64,000 nucleotides of DNA, taken from the NCBI RefSeq assembly GCF_030272615.1, contig NC_081412.1, positions 24,367,860 to 24,431,859 on the forward strand, read 5' to 3'. The DNA comes from Cryptomeria japonica (Eukaryota > Streptophyta > Pinopsida > Cupressales > Cupressaceae). The translations under genes were made by a program, and so were the position numbers. Under the pieces are notes generated by a model that saw nothing but the letters and a program-made list of their open reading frames with translations, was not told where the DNA came from and ran no database searches. This document shows positions 10,741 through 22,674 of the stretch, in pieces (within the stretch, counting starts at the first letter, position 1; each line of letters begins with the position of its first letter).

Positions 10741-11383
10741 ACATATCGGGTTATCTTAATTTTGTCCCTTGTCCATCTTTGGATCAAGTTTGGCCATTGA
10801 AAGCTCTTTCCCTCCTCTTCATTTACTTTGCTCTTCTCACACTTAAACATCGTGTTCAACAACAACATTAAAAACAGAATGGTCTTGGTGTAGTTCATTG
10901 TGGGTGTACAGAAAAACCTTGAGCAACAGGGAGTTATAGGCCTCATGGCAGTACGCAATCGCACAAGCATACTAATAAAGTAGGTTTTACCTAATTCATA
11001 GTATATATATCATTAAATTCTCATAACACTGAAATAAAGAAAGTCTCGGACTTCCTAATGATCTGCCTTGGAACAATTATTGTCTCCAGAGAAAGAATTG
11101 AAAAATAATATGGGCTTAGTCGAATTCCTAGTTCATACATCTGAAATTAAGAAAAATTCCTAGATCATACATCTGAAATTAAGAAAACGGCATGCCTCTC
11201 GATGCCGTGGAACAAACACGTTGTCTGGAAATAATATTCAAACAAAAAATGGGTTTATCGTAGTGGGTCTGGCTTGAAATTGTATGCAATCCAATAACGA
11301 TTGCAGATTTGGGTATAGAACTAATCATTGGAAACCTCGGAGTATTAAATAATTTAAACCCAACAAACAAAAGCAATACATAC
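10741..11383. other. No gene seen; possible intron of the gene at 11384-11514
   Basis: No domain or repeat recognised. If the exon at 11384-11514 is genuine, this stretch lies within its downstream intron on the minus strand. A 23-bp phrase (CCTAGATCATACATCTGAAATT-like) is duplicated near 11130 and 11160. Confidence 0.35.
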
Positions 11384-11514
11384 ATTTGTCTTGAGTTGAT
11401 TGATGATCTTAGCTCTGAAAGCATCAAAGGTGCCATCATTCATAAGAGATGAAAGAACATCTTGTGGTGTAACTGGAGATCCCATCATAACCACCGCCTG
11501 ATTTCAGCCCCTTC
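11384..11514 (-). CDS. Exon resembling plant COMPASS/Shg1-like (BOD1/SHG1) protein N-terminus
   Basis: On the minus strand a pyrimidine-rich tract ending GGTGCAG forms a strong acceptor (AG at 11515-11516) and AAT|GTATGT a donor at 11383. The exon contains an in-frame TGA, then ATG ATG at 11488 and 35 codons ending in phase 0 at 11384. The peptide includes SPVTPQDVLSSLMNDGTFDA and AKIINQLKTN. A short helical 'L..G.FD.fR' pattern is typical of SHG1/BOD1 domains, linked to histone H3K4 methylation complexes; this family call is from memory. Only this exon is visible. It is either the first coding exon of a gene with long introns or a stranded gene fragment. Confidence 0.45.
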
Positions 11515-13659
11515 CTGCACCAAAAGAAAAAAGAAATCCGCTATAAGGAATCGTCTCAACCCAGAAAAGGAAAAAAAGGAAAAAAAAATGAGCAATATGC
11601 TCGCGGTACAATTTGATGACACTTGCTTTTGTTTCTATTTCGGTCTCCGTAAGTTTGCAGTTAGCCTATTTTACCTCCAAATTAGTGAGCAAAAAATATC
11701 TACAACTTGACAGGTACAATCTCCAAAATCACACTTTAATCTCTATGTAATGGGAAAGAAACTGTCCGTTAAGTGTTATTAAGCACATGCAATCAAATTA
11801 AGCATGAATCAGATTAGATTTGCTAATTATAGTATGACGTAAAATATGTAATAATTATATATTATTTTAGGAAAGTAAATGTTAAAAAGGTATTGGTACT
11901 TATCTAGTTTAAATTTGCTTCTTTCATTATGTTCAAATTTGATTTGTAATTTAAATTTTGCTTCGCAATCTATCTAATGGATCTATGTTTGAGTTGTTTT
12001 TAAGAGCTAGAAATATTTAAGAATAGTTTGGAAAACTCGTCATTGTGTCATTAAGGGACACATTCTCCTAAGTCAAACTCTAAAAATATGTATAAAAAAT
12101 CAAGACAACAAAAAAAGACCCTAGAAGAATGTATGTGCATATGTTACTTCTTTAAATGCATCAAATCCAAATGTTATGTGATTGAGTGCTCATTTCAGGC
12201 TCTAGAATGAGACTTATGGATTTCAAACATTTTTAAATGAATGCATTGAATGTCTTTAAATACTAGCATGTAACATTGAATTTTGTCAAATGTACGTTTA
12301 GTTGGTTCGACAAAATGATGAAAGGGGCTAGTTGACCAAATTGAAATTTTGAATTTGAGAAAGACATAGGTCAAGTATGTCACTATGAGGTAAACCATGT
12401 GGTGAGAAATGTCCCTAAGTAAGCAAATAATCAAAACTTGGTGGTAAATGACTATATATGTATTGGAATATGTACATGTGTGCATAAGGTAGAGGTTAAA
12501 TGTGTGAATACAATATAGGTAAAAGTTATGGAAATGAGCCTAACTTTCCACAAAATTGTGTTATTTGTCAAGATGTGCATTTATCAAGACATTTCTTCAA
12601 AATGAACACAAAACTAAGTAGGAATTTGTAAATTTCTCCATTACACTTTCACCACAATTATATTTTTCTTATGGTAATTATAGGTGTAAAGGAGTCTTTA
12701 AAAAAAAAAAAAAGAGTTAATCTATAAGTGTTGGGTTTGCTAGAGATTTATAATGCCATGGGTAGACCTCCATATATTGGCATTTTTTGCCATTATATCT
12801 CAAGGTATTTTTGCAAATAATAATAATAATTAATTTACACTAATTAAATAGATGTATTCAATCAAGCAATAATTAATTTTAAATTATAAAGTTGAGATTG
12901 ATTATAAATATTATGAAAATCAAATACTCAAATAAGTGTGAAAAATTAAATAGGTACTTAGCTATAATTCTAATGCAAGTCTTTTTCCCAAGTATTAGAA
13001 TTGTTTGGCTAAGGTATTGGACGTTCATTATTTATCATTGTCTTGTAAATTTAGTTATGTAGATTAATTATATATGTACTTAGCTCTAACTTTGATGTGA
13101 AAGTTATGTCCAAGTTTCAAAAAATCATTAGCTAAGGTGCTATATTTTATTATTTGAAGTTCACTTGTTAATCTAATTGTGGACTATTATGAGTGAAAAA
13201 TTGATCTTGGTGTGTGGAAGTGAACTTGAAACTCACAAACTTAATATAGTTGTTTGTCACATTCTTATGATATTAGAAAATATATCTAATTGCAAGGATC
13301 AAGTTGTACTCAATCACACCTTTAATAGACCAACCTTTTCGCTTTCAATAGAAGTCTTAAAACAACAAGCAACTATGTAATATGTTTCAGATTATGTGCT
13401 CTAGTAATTCTCTAATAGGTATTGTTATAATGCTCTCATAAAGGTTCTATATAAATAAAACTCTAGCATGCTCTTAGCCAACTTGATGATGGTCTTTGAT
13501 GTTTTCAAATGAGTAAATAAGTATATTTAAATACAAGATGCACAAATCAATAAAATGGATGTTAGATCAACTCACAATGCTTAGTGAAATGGTTAGCAAG
13601 GTGAAAAAAAAAATTAGAGGTCAAATTCATAACTATAAAAGTGGTCTTGCCCGTTAATA
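11515..13659. other. No gene seen
   Basis: AT-rich noncoding DNA with a poly(A) run near 12700. If the exon at 11384-11514 is part of a live gene, its 5' leader exon and promoter should lie to the right of 11530, but no clear TATA box or exon was identified. Confidence 0.35.
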
Positions 13660-14153
13660 GGCTCATTCGAGTCAATCTAAGTAAGGAGGATAGAGAGAAA
13701 GTTGAATGGAGCAAACCAAGGGAAGGGTGCCAAAAGGTAAACTTTGATGGTGCTTCCAGAGATAATCCAGACCCATCTGGAGCAAGTTTGGTTGCATGAG
13801 ATTGCAATGGTAACATCATCACAATAGGGACAAAAAAATTACCTAATGGAACGAACAATATGGCAGAGGCCCAAGTAGCTTTGCAAGTGGTCAAAATGGG
13901 CAAATGGCTAGGCCTCACAAAAAATCATCTTGAAGGAGATTCCATGATTATTGTAAATGCTATTAAAAATGGGGAAGCCCATGTGTGGCATCTAAAATAA
14001 TTCGTTATCTCTATTAAACAATTACTCCACATCTTTGAGGAGTTTGAGGTATCGCACATCCCACATGCAGGAAATGATGTGGTGGATGCCCTTTCAAAGT
14101 GGGCAACAAAATTTAATACCGACAGTATGGTAGAGATTTTGGAAGATAATTGA
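13660..14153 (+). pseudogene. RNase H (RVT_3-type) relic of a retroelement
   Basis: Translation from about 13700 gives WSKPREGCQKVNFDGAS, then (after a stop) NNMAEAQVALQVVKMGKW, LEGDSMIIVNAI and a C-terminal HIPHAGNDVVDALSKWA, ending at TGA 14151-14153. The D-E-D-D residues of plant RNase H-like domains are visible as FDGAS, NNMAEA, EGDS and NDVVDALS. Such domains end many plant LINE reverse transcriptases. Internal stops (TGA after LVA, TAA after HLK) show it is dead. No upstream reverse transcriptase was found. Confidence 0.7.
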
Positions 14154-15251
14154 AATCTTATGAATTTATCCCAATTAGATTGGGAGGGAGGTCATTCTCT
14201 GTCATGAGTAGATGGCAATCATTTAATGGTGTGTTGGTGAATGTGACCTCACCCGTGTGAGATGTTTGTAAAGGTGGCAAAGTTGGCAAAGGCAATATGG
14301 AGAACATTCATGTTGGTAGGCGACATCTCTTTGTAGTGACATGGTGACCAATTTCTCACTTATCAATCCTCAACAATTGTTTGCTTTTTGGGGGTCGATT
14401 TCTGCAAAACAACTCAAAGCCCTTTTCAAATTTCAAGATGATGCCTTTGTGGAGATCATAGAGACCTTGTTAGGTGATATTTTCTTGCACTTAAAACACA
14501 TATACATAACCAACATTGACATTATGTCAATGGTGGTTGCCTAGAGCCTCATATTTGGGCCATGGATTAGAGGATGAGATAAAATGGGTCATGAACGCAT
14601 GTGTTCATAACGACTAGACTCACAGGTCGGGTTCAATCTTGGAATGGGTGATTATGGGTGCAGGATTTGACATCTAAGAAGGGGTTGATGGTGATGAGGA
14701 ATCGTATGAAATGATTCCTTTAATGTGTTGGTCTATTGGAGAAAATCGCGATGAATAGTGAGCGCAAGCGGCAATTGGGTGGTATGCATTAAGGTTTTTT
14801 CTGCAAGAGACGGTGATAGAGCCAAAGGATAATTTGTTGGTGGTGGAGAAGAATATGTGTGTAGCAGGGAAGTGGAAGAAGGCAACAAAGGTGGTGGTAG
14901 GGTCTGGTCTAGTGGATAGTTTGGGTGGTTGGTTTAGTGCTACTTTCTATGGGTGTGATGGTTAGATTACATATGCTTCTTATTGTAATTTTGGAAAATT
15001 GTAATACATTACAATGTTTACAAACCATATCTATTACCAACTATTTTTGTGTTTAGGGCTAGTCTTTTGTATAGGGTTTCCCCTATTTCTTTTGTGGGTC
15101 ATCAGGGGTTTGTAAATTTGATAATCTTTAGGGGATTTGAAATGTATGAAGGAGGCATTATCAAGGTAGTTTGGAGTAGGTTTAGTATGTAGGAATGGCC
15201 TATCTTCTACATGTGGACATTTTTTATATGATAATTGTACTATCTTTTATA
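14154..15251. other. No gene seen; possible LINE 3' remnant
   Basis: Follows the RNase H relic directly. A 67-residue frame (14341-14544) has no recognisable domain. The region may be the 3' untranslated part of the same retroelement, but no poly(A) end or target duplication was found. Confidence 0.3.
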
Positions 15252-15256
15252 TTATC

Positions 15257-16984
15257 TGATGCTCTACAAAAAGGATTAGAAAATCTGTTTGATGGCAACA
15301 CACACAAGAGCACAAGAAACAAACATTAATGTTAGCAACAAAAGATTATCCTAAACAGGCATATCAAGAGAGACATTAAGCATGAAATAGAAAGCATACA
15401 AACATAGAATAGATAAACTATACTCCTCCAAATGCTAATCAAGATGCTCATAGTTGCTCCTCCCTTGTTCCTCTCCTCTTCAAGTTCCACATGAGTGTAG
15501 CTCTCAGCTTTTAGCACTAGCCATGGATGCCATATGGAGATTCAAGATGGTTGAATATGATAAGCAAATGCTATGCAAGTGTAGATAGTGATGTTATGAA
15601 AAAACTCTATGCTAATACCAATATAACAACAATACTCTAATGCTTCCCTTCTTTGCTTGAGGAGAAGGGTTCTATTTATAGAAGAAATGGGGAAATGAAG
15701 GGTTAAGATTGAGAAATCTTAACAAGGGTTAGGATTGAAAGATATTCAATCCATGTGAGACTTTCAACCCAATCTCATGTTGACAAGTGTCACCATGAGG
15801 AGGCTTGAGAGGAGAGATAAGGAGCACTAAATGCTTGAGGGGACATGATGGTTACCCTAGGGGGTTGGGTTAGGGTTAGGTTAATGGTTATTCCTTTTAT
15901 CCAAGGGATAAATGAATGTGCAAGGGTTAAATGGTTACCTTAGTCAAAGAAATAAATGATTTGAAAAGACCCATGAGTCAAAAGGATGGTTAAGTTAGAG
16001 GAAAGTCTCTAACCAAAGGTAAAAGGTGAGTTAACCATAAATGGTTATGTAAGAGCCTTTAATGGTTTGGAAGACTTTAGAGGTTAACCATTTGAAAACT
16101 TAAAGCCTTAAATGTCTTTCAAAGACTTCGAGGGCTTTGAGAAGTGACTCCAAGTTGCTTAGGAATGTGACAATATTTAGGGGATGGATTAGGCTAATTA
16201 GGAAGGGGTTAGAAGAATCTAGAAGGGGGTTAGGATTGCAAGTGAGTTTTGTAGGAGAATGCAAGTGGGAGGAATTTTGGGATTTTCAATTGAAATAAAA
16301 TCATTTATTTCAATTAAATGGTGCAATTTGTATTTGGATAGATATTTAAATAAATATTTATTTATTTAAATGTGAATGTGAATTTTGGATTTATTTAAAT
16401 AAATCCCAATTTATTTATATGAGAGAAAGGAAGATAAAGCATTTAAATGCTTGAAGACTTTGAGGGAAACCATTAAAGGCTTAAGAAGACTCTAGAAATA
16501 AGTCATTAAGTTTGAAGACTTTAAGGGAAACCATTAAAAGCTCGAGAAGACTATAGAAGGAAGCCATTGAGCTTGAAGACTTTAAGGGAAACCATTAAAG
16601 GTTTCAAGTGGGTGAGGAATTATTTATTTAAAATAGTTGTGCAACCTGCATTTGTAGAAAAATGCAAGTGGGTGGAGGATAAAGGTGATTTAAATAAATG
16701 TTAATTTATTTAAATGTGAGAGATGGGATTTAGGGGGATTTAAATAAATATTAATTTATTTAAATGTGAAAGAAGATTTAATTAAACAAATATGATTTAT
16801 TTATTTAATTAATGGTCTGAATTTGGTTAAGTGAATTAAATCAAATAAATTGAATAATTTATTTAATTAATAGGAGAAGAGGGTTAAGATGAATTAATTA
16901 AATATTAATTATTGATTGATGGTTAAATAATCAAATAGATACTAAATATTCATTTAATTAAGTGGACAAATTTATGTGACTACA
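15257..16984 (-). mobile_element. Solo LTR, same family as the PMD-bearing Tat element
   Basis: TG...CA termini are flanked by an exact 5-bp duplication TTATC (15252-15256 and 16985-16989), with no internal region: a solo LTR. Orientation is minus, because the minus strand carries a TATA box (CTATAAATAG near 15672-15681) with the long AT-rich U3 beyond it and because the related LTR at 57.4 kb is minus. Similarity to 56450-57434 is clear, for example GGTTACCCTAG, GTCTCTAACCA and TTGAGAGGAGAG in the same order. Confidence 0.85.
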
Positions 16985-16989
16985 TTATC

Positions 16990-18959
16990 AATAAAATTAA
17001 ATATTACCAACCAAAAAAAAACTACAAAAGTAGCCTTAGTTAATTCCATGCCAATGTATCTAATTTAGGGTGATGAATAAGATGTCTAAAGATTGATAAT
17101 AAATCTCAAAAACCAATGATATTAGGGACCTAGATGTGTTAGGTCAGAAGCCAATTTTATCCAAGAATGTGCCAATATTGTAAGCTGGCTACTACATCTA
17201 GGACATTCCAATTAAACTGAACCCAAAATATAAGGTAAAAAGGCATGGGTATACAATCTTCATCATTATATTTTGCCCCCACTTTGATATGCATGAGAGC
17301 TACAAGATGGATGGATGTCAGAGAAAAACAAGTGATTAATATGGAAATCAAATATTTTTTAGGTGCTCGAAAGGATATTTGATCAATGTAAAGTAATAGA
17401 TCCTTATTAAATTCTTCTTCCTATAAGCCTCCATCAAAACTTGCAAAACATAAAAAATCCATTCAACGAGTGGTGTCTACTAGACATTTTAAATGCAAAG
17501 AGTACATCTTTATTGAAAAGGAGTTATCCTTGAAAAAGTATTTAAGAAAAGAGAAGAATAAGAGGTTTTACCTATTGTGGCAAACGATAAAATATCCAAC
17601 TATGCAAAATGGTTCAAGAGAATTATAAACCAAGCCACTGAGATGTCAAAGTTTTTCAACAATATAGAATAAGATTTAACTCTACAAACAGCTCAATGAA
17701 AGTATTTGACTTTATGTAAGTTGTGTTTCATTTGGATATGAATGAAGTTGTTTCTAGTCCCAATAATTAACCATAACTATCATAGTCATATCATTATAAT
17801 CAAATTCATGAAGATCAGTGATGATGACAAAGGGTATAGTGAATTGGAGGGAGGGAGAAAAATATATAAACATAATAAGGTGTGCAAAGTATGATATAAG
17901 TTACCATCTTATGATAAACTTATAAGAATATGATATAAATATACTCATCAAGGTGTGTGTTTTTTCATTATAAGAAAATGATAAGATAAGGATAACCACA
18001 GATGCTAAACATGAATCAAGCAAATACCTAAGTAGGAGATATGTGTAAATATGTTTGCTTCTAATATAGGTAAACAATAAGATAATGATGCTCGTAGAGG
18101 CTAGAGAAGGATCATGGAAATACCAATAGGTTGGTGCGGGCATGAAAAGGATTATAAAATAGATCAATATATCTGGACATGATAAGCACCATCAATGTGG
18201 AATCATAATTTAAAGTCATGATAAGGATCATAAGCACAGCACGATAAGAATCTTAATTATGAAATAATGATCATGATAACTAAACATATAAAGTAATAGG
18301 ATCATGATAAAGTTAAGCATAACATGTAAACAACACCATAGCCATAGAAGATAATGATCAGAGGAACACCATAATTTGCATAACACAATAAACTCATGTA
18401 TCATAGGCATGTAACAAAGAACATGTGAAAACCAAACAAATGACCTTGAAACATAATTAAGCATAAATGGTCCAACATGGATCATTGAAAAGTATAAGCA
18501 TTAATTAAATCATATACTAAAATATAAAATCTTACACATGAAAATAATCAATCATGGAAGATAAAAATGACATATATGAAAGCTTACATGTGCTAAACAA
18601 GACAATAATATTATAAAGTTGCCCCCGAGTGGGAAAATAAAGTATGAAGCATAGAATAGAAGGTGAAATGAGAACAAGGGATGTGCGTAACAAATATAAC
18701 ATGAATAAAAAGCTAAAGTATAAAAACACGCAAGGTAAATGGATTAAAAGGAAAGGAGGATCACAATATACATGGCATAATAAAATTTTCAAAGTATAGG
18801 GGAAGCGACGTAACAACATAACATGTGTTCAAATTAAAGTGGCTTTGTGTCATCCACATGGTATCTAAGAACATGTAAACAACATAAAGCCAAAGATGGG
18901 AAATACAAATTCTAAATGTAAGAGAGAGAGATGGGTGAGACTAGCTAATCAATGAATCC
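16990..18959. other. No gene seen; degenerate ATCATGATAA-rich stretch
   Basis: Between about 17890 and 18560 fragments such as ATCATGATAA and GATAAGGATCAT recur irregularly, suggesting an old decayed repeat. Several open minus-strand frames of 60-95 residues are products of this AT-rich composition. Confidence 0.4.
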
Positions 18960-19392
18960 ATCCTCATCAAGTGTGTCTATGGCACCCAAAGTGTATCACT
19001 AAAAGTGATGAGTCTCATGGGATTATATACAATATTGTAAGGTGTTCCCACATGTCCAATAGTGTGTCATATAGATGTCAAGTATGATGTATGCTTAGAA
19101 TAACTAGCTTAGATGTTGTATTTTATGTTTTTCCCTTTTGTATCATATATGACCTCAAAAAATGTCATGTTATAATAAACAAAACCAACAGTATTACTAA
19201 CATTAGAAGGATCATTATTGTGTGAGTCAATATCATTATTTTGAACTTGTATCTTCTTTTTTATTTATAAATCTTGAAATTTATGTTTCAAATTGATGCA
19301 TCTATTTGTAGAATGTTTATGCGTGTAATGATAAGCACAAAATATTTATCCCTATCTGATGTAACCTTAAAAAAACTTGCAGACACAAATTA
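18960..19392 (-). pseudogene. Ty3/gypsy gag relic
   Basis: Minus-strand translation at about 19340-19260 reads FCAYHYTHKHSTNRCINLKH, which fits the CX2-3HX..HXTX2C zinc-binding end of plant Ty3/gypsy Gag, followed by KFQDL and then a stop. Downstream coding-like text (NNDIDSHNNDPSNVSN) continues to about 19000. No protease or pol follows. The SINE at 19414-19743 is inserted just upstream of it. Confidence 0.5.
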
Positions 19393-19413
19393 CCACTGAT
19401 TATCCATTATTAT
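19393..19413 (-). repeat. Target-site duplication of SINE (left copy)
   Basis: A 21-nt sequence starting CCACTGATTATCC is repeated exactly at 19744-19764, bracketing the SINE. Confidence 0.9.
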
Positions 19414-19743
19414 TTTTTTGTTAGTCCAGGGTATCCCTGCAACTCAGCCTAGCGACACGGGTTTCCCATTATGGGGTGAGTTGAAGCAAGACTAGTCCCT
19501 GGAGATGTACCAATCTACCCACAAGCCAGGTCCATTGGGTGATTCCAGGCCTCAGAGTCAAACCCAAGACCAATGGGGAGAAAACCCATGGTCCAAACCA
19601 ACTCTACATATAGTCCGGACTAAAAGGGTTTATGATAACACTAGTGAGAATCGAACCAAAGTTGATGCGTAGCATTAGGATCATTAGCCTAACACTACGC
19701 CTCACGACTCGCCTTCACACCAACTCGATTACACATGCACCCT
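19414..19743 (-). mobile_element. tRNA-derived SINE-like element
   Basis: About 330 bp flanked by a perfect 21-nt duplication, ending in an A-rich tail on the minus strand (CTAACAAAAAA). The minus strand carries pol III promoter-like boxes: GGCGTAGTGTTAGGC (A box) and, roughly 40 bases on, GGTTCGATTCTC (B box). No protein frame. These are the hallmarks of a SINE mobilised by LINE machinery. About 60 bases precede the tRNA-like part, and a second weak B-box-like sequence (GGGTTTGACTCTG) lies further in, so it may be a composite head. I cannot assign a named family. Confidence 0.85.
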
Positions 19744-19764
19744 CCACTGATTATCCATTATTAT
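19744..19764 (-). repeat. Target-site duplication of SINE (right copy)
   Basis: Exact 21-nt match to 19393-19413. Confidence 0.9.
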
Positions 19765-19864
19765 AAATGATATATTGTTCTTATTAATCATTTAATTAGA
19801 TATTATTTAATTATTTAATTAATGCGATCTAATTGTTCACTTAATGAAATAAATAACTTATTAC

Positions 19865-20928
19865 TATGTAACCTAAAAATATTTCAATCCTTGAATGAAC
19901 CTGCAAGATTTGTTAGTTTCACAGTAATATAAACCTACAGGAAATTCTAAAATTACCAATGAAACGATTAAAAGATAAATACTTAAAACAGTAAACCTCC
20001 ACTTGTTGTCTCATTGTGTCCTAACATCTTTGATCTGGTTGCACTTGTTGCTCTCAGATTGCACTGGTTGTATCTTCCAAGATGACAAATGATGAATGGA
20101 CTCTTGATAATTGGATGTTGTATGCAAAGATAAATGATTTATGCAACTTTATGAGAATGGTTAAACCTAAAAGCCAAAGGCACACACTGAATTTCTTGAA
20201 ATGCTCGAATGATCAACAAAACTCATGTGAATGAAAGATAACTACTAGATTCAAAATGCTAGAGAAATGCTCTTTTTATATATTTTTGTGAGCAAAATCC
20301 CATGTGGAAGAGATCAATGGTTGAGTTTTAATCATGCAAAATTGATGGCTATGAAGGATTAGTTGGAATGTGAGAGAAAAAGGTGGAAGGGGAGTCCAAG
20401 TGGCAAGATGCTCTCCTTGACTGAAGATGAAGACCCCAAGAATATGGGATGGTTGGAGGAGATTTAGGAAATGTGGGACAAGTGGAAGTTGATCAGGATG
20501 ATGTGGAGACAACCTCCTCCAAAGATGTAAGAGTTGTGGAGAGAATATAGGGAAGTTGAGAATTAAGTGTACGTACTCATTCTTTTATTTAGGAAATAGA
20601 AGTTAACGTTTAATATGGATAATTAATAATTGAAAAGAATTAATTTGTTTAACCACTTAAATATGAGTTGGCAAGATTGAGTGATGTGGAGATGAAGTGA
20701 GGTGGAAAAGAAGATTTAAGTAATTGTAGAATTATTTAATTAATGAAGACTTTAGAAGAATTGATAATGGATGATTAAATAATTAATATTTAATAATATT
20801 GAAATGGAAGAAAGACTAAATGAATTAAATAATTAAACTTTTCAATTTAATTATTTAATGGAAGAATAATTATTAAATAAATAATAAATATTTATTTAAT
20901 TAGTCATAGCCATTTTTGAGTGTATACA
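19865..20928 (-). mobile_element. Probable solo LTR
   Basis: Flanked by ATTAC on both sides (19860-19864 and 20929-20933). The right terminus ends ATACA; the left begins TATGTAAC, where TG would be expected. The interior is like the other minus-oriented LTRs here: AATTAATT-rich U3 next to the right end and a TATA-like box on the minus strand near 20275-20285. Because 5-bp matches in AT-rich DNA can occur by chance, this is less certain than its neighbours. Confidence 0.55.
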
Positions 20929-20933
20929 ATTAC

Positions 20934-21469
20934 TACTCTCTTAGGACATTGAAATTGTATTCTTTTTATAATTAGTTAAGTAATCCACTGTACCTCTCCA
21001 AGTTGACTCTACAACTAGTTGAGTCATCTCTTGATTCTTGATCAAATCCACACCATTCATTTGATTTTTTTGAAAAGTACATATAAATTTCTCATTTTAT
21101 TCATCATTTTCATATCAAGTATTTTCTACAAGATTACTCTATCACTTTTATCATCAAAAATTATAATGTTATACTATTGACTTGCATCCACGTCCTTTTA
21201 CAACCAAGTTGTTTCAGTGTGCTCAATCTTGAGGTTGCAATGGGAGTTGGTAATAGGAAAATATTTTCTTTGTGATTTTGAGTCTTTTTATTGAGTGTTT
21301 CCATTTTGAATTGTATACAAAAAAAATTGGCTAAACCAAGGGTAAATTAATATATTTGTGATACAAAAAAGATAATACAACATGAAGAGGCTCATCTAAC
21401 ATGGTGAATTCTCAGAAGAAGAAAAAAGAAAAAAAAAGAAAAGAAAAAAAGATTTTGATTTGTACATGA
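20934..21469. other. No gene seen; purine-rich microsatellite near 21416-21452
   Basis: AT-rich unique-looking DNA ending in a GAAGAAGAAAAAAGAAAAAA tract. Nothing coding was recognised. Confidence 0.4.
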
Positions 21470-21474
21470 TAATC

Positions 21475-22669
21475 TAATAAACTTATAAGGCACTAAGAGG
21501 TGGGGGGTGAATCAATGCAAGCAAAAACTTAATAGATCTGATAACAACTTTCACCAACTTGAAAATCAATAAGCATACAAGAAATATAACCACATAAGCA
21601 AACATCAAATAAAGCATGCAAACCATAACACAATGATTTTTCACATGAAAACCCAAATGAGAAAAACCACAGTGTGAATTAGTACCCACAGAGATCGACT
21701 ATCTACAGTATAGAGATCCGGTCGGTTAAGGTCTTACAACACCCTGTTAAGGGTACACCCAGTTAAGAGTGTTTTAGTCTGGTTAAGAGATATACAATAA
21801 GGCATGTTAGGACCTAGCCCTGTTAGGAGCTACCCACATTACTGGGATTTACAAACACAAGCTAATGTATCACCTTGTTAGAGGATTTCATCTTTGGACC
21901 TGCTAGGATCTTATCGCACCCTGTTAGGAGTGACCTTGTTAGAGGATTTTCTTGTTGCAACTGTTAGGAAGACAACAAGTTCAACTAATCTAAAGTTATC
22001 ACCTGTGTGCCTGATTAGATCCACTTGTGTTCTTCTTCTATCATCAACTAAACATCAAACCCTAACTTCTCCTTCCACCGCACGATAAAATTCTCACTCT
22101 TGATCAATGAAATCATACAATTTACATCTCCTTATAAAAACTATATTAAGTTGGCTAAGAACCTTAGAACAATTCCCTAGATTCAATGAATCTAGTCACC
22201 TTTTACATTTTCCCTCTCATTACACTTTACTTATGTCATCTTTACAAAACATAACTCAAAAACATAACAATAAGTCTACCGGTTACCGAGCAAAGTAACT
22301 CTGCTTTACTGATTCTCTGTTTTTCCTGCCTCTGACTAGCAAATCCACCATAACTCTCTCAATACATTGAATCTGTTGATGCGGTTTGGAACATAGGTGC
22401 ATGTTCCTGTCTCCAACACTTCTGTAAAACTGCAACGTCTAACTCTTCTCCAATCATCTGTATTAGTCGCTTGATCATCGTTGTGCTCTTGTTTACCGGT
22501 TGACAACAACTTAGCAGTTTTGTTGTCTAACAAATTCCACTACCAGTTAGGCTATATCGATTGGTCTAGATGACTTAGATGACTAACAAAACATGGTTGC
22601 CATCAATGACAACACATATAAAGTCATCAATCAACCTATTATAACTCTATCATCATCATCAAGCCAACA
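21475..22669 (-). mobile_element. Solo LTR of copia family B (copy 1)
   Basis: Exact 5-bp duplication TAATC at 21470-21474 and 22670-22674. The right end is GCCAACA; the left end reads TAATAAACTTATAAGGCAC, matching the TGATAGACTTATAAAGCAC end (reverse complement) of the copy at 42633-43756 with a G to A change in the terminal TG. Inside are the family marks GGGGGGTGAATC, AACCCAAATGAGAAAAACC and repeated CTGTTAGGAG/CGGTTAAGG phrases. No internal region: solo LTR. Confidence 0.85.
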
Positions 22670-22674
22670 TAATC

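Noticed and set aside
17901-18819. Three membrane-protein-like minus-strand frames
   Set aside because: AT-rich repeated DNA read on the minus strand yields hydrophobic text; no start context, splice sites or conserved motif.
19600-19700. tRNA gene
   Set aside because: The A and B boxes belong to a SINE with target duplications; no full cloverleaf could be folded.
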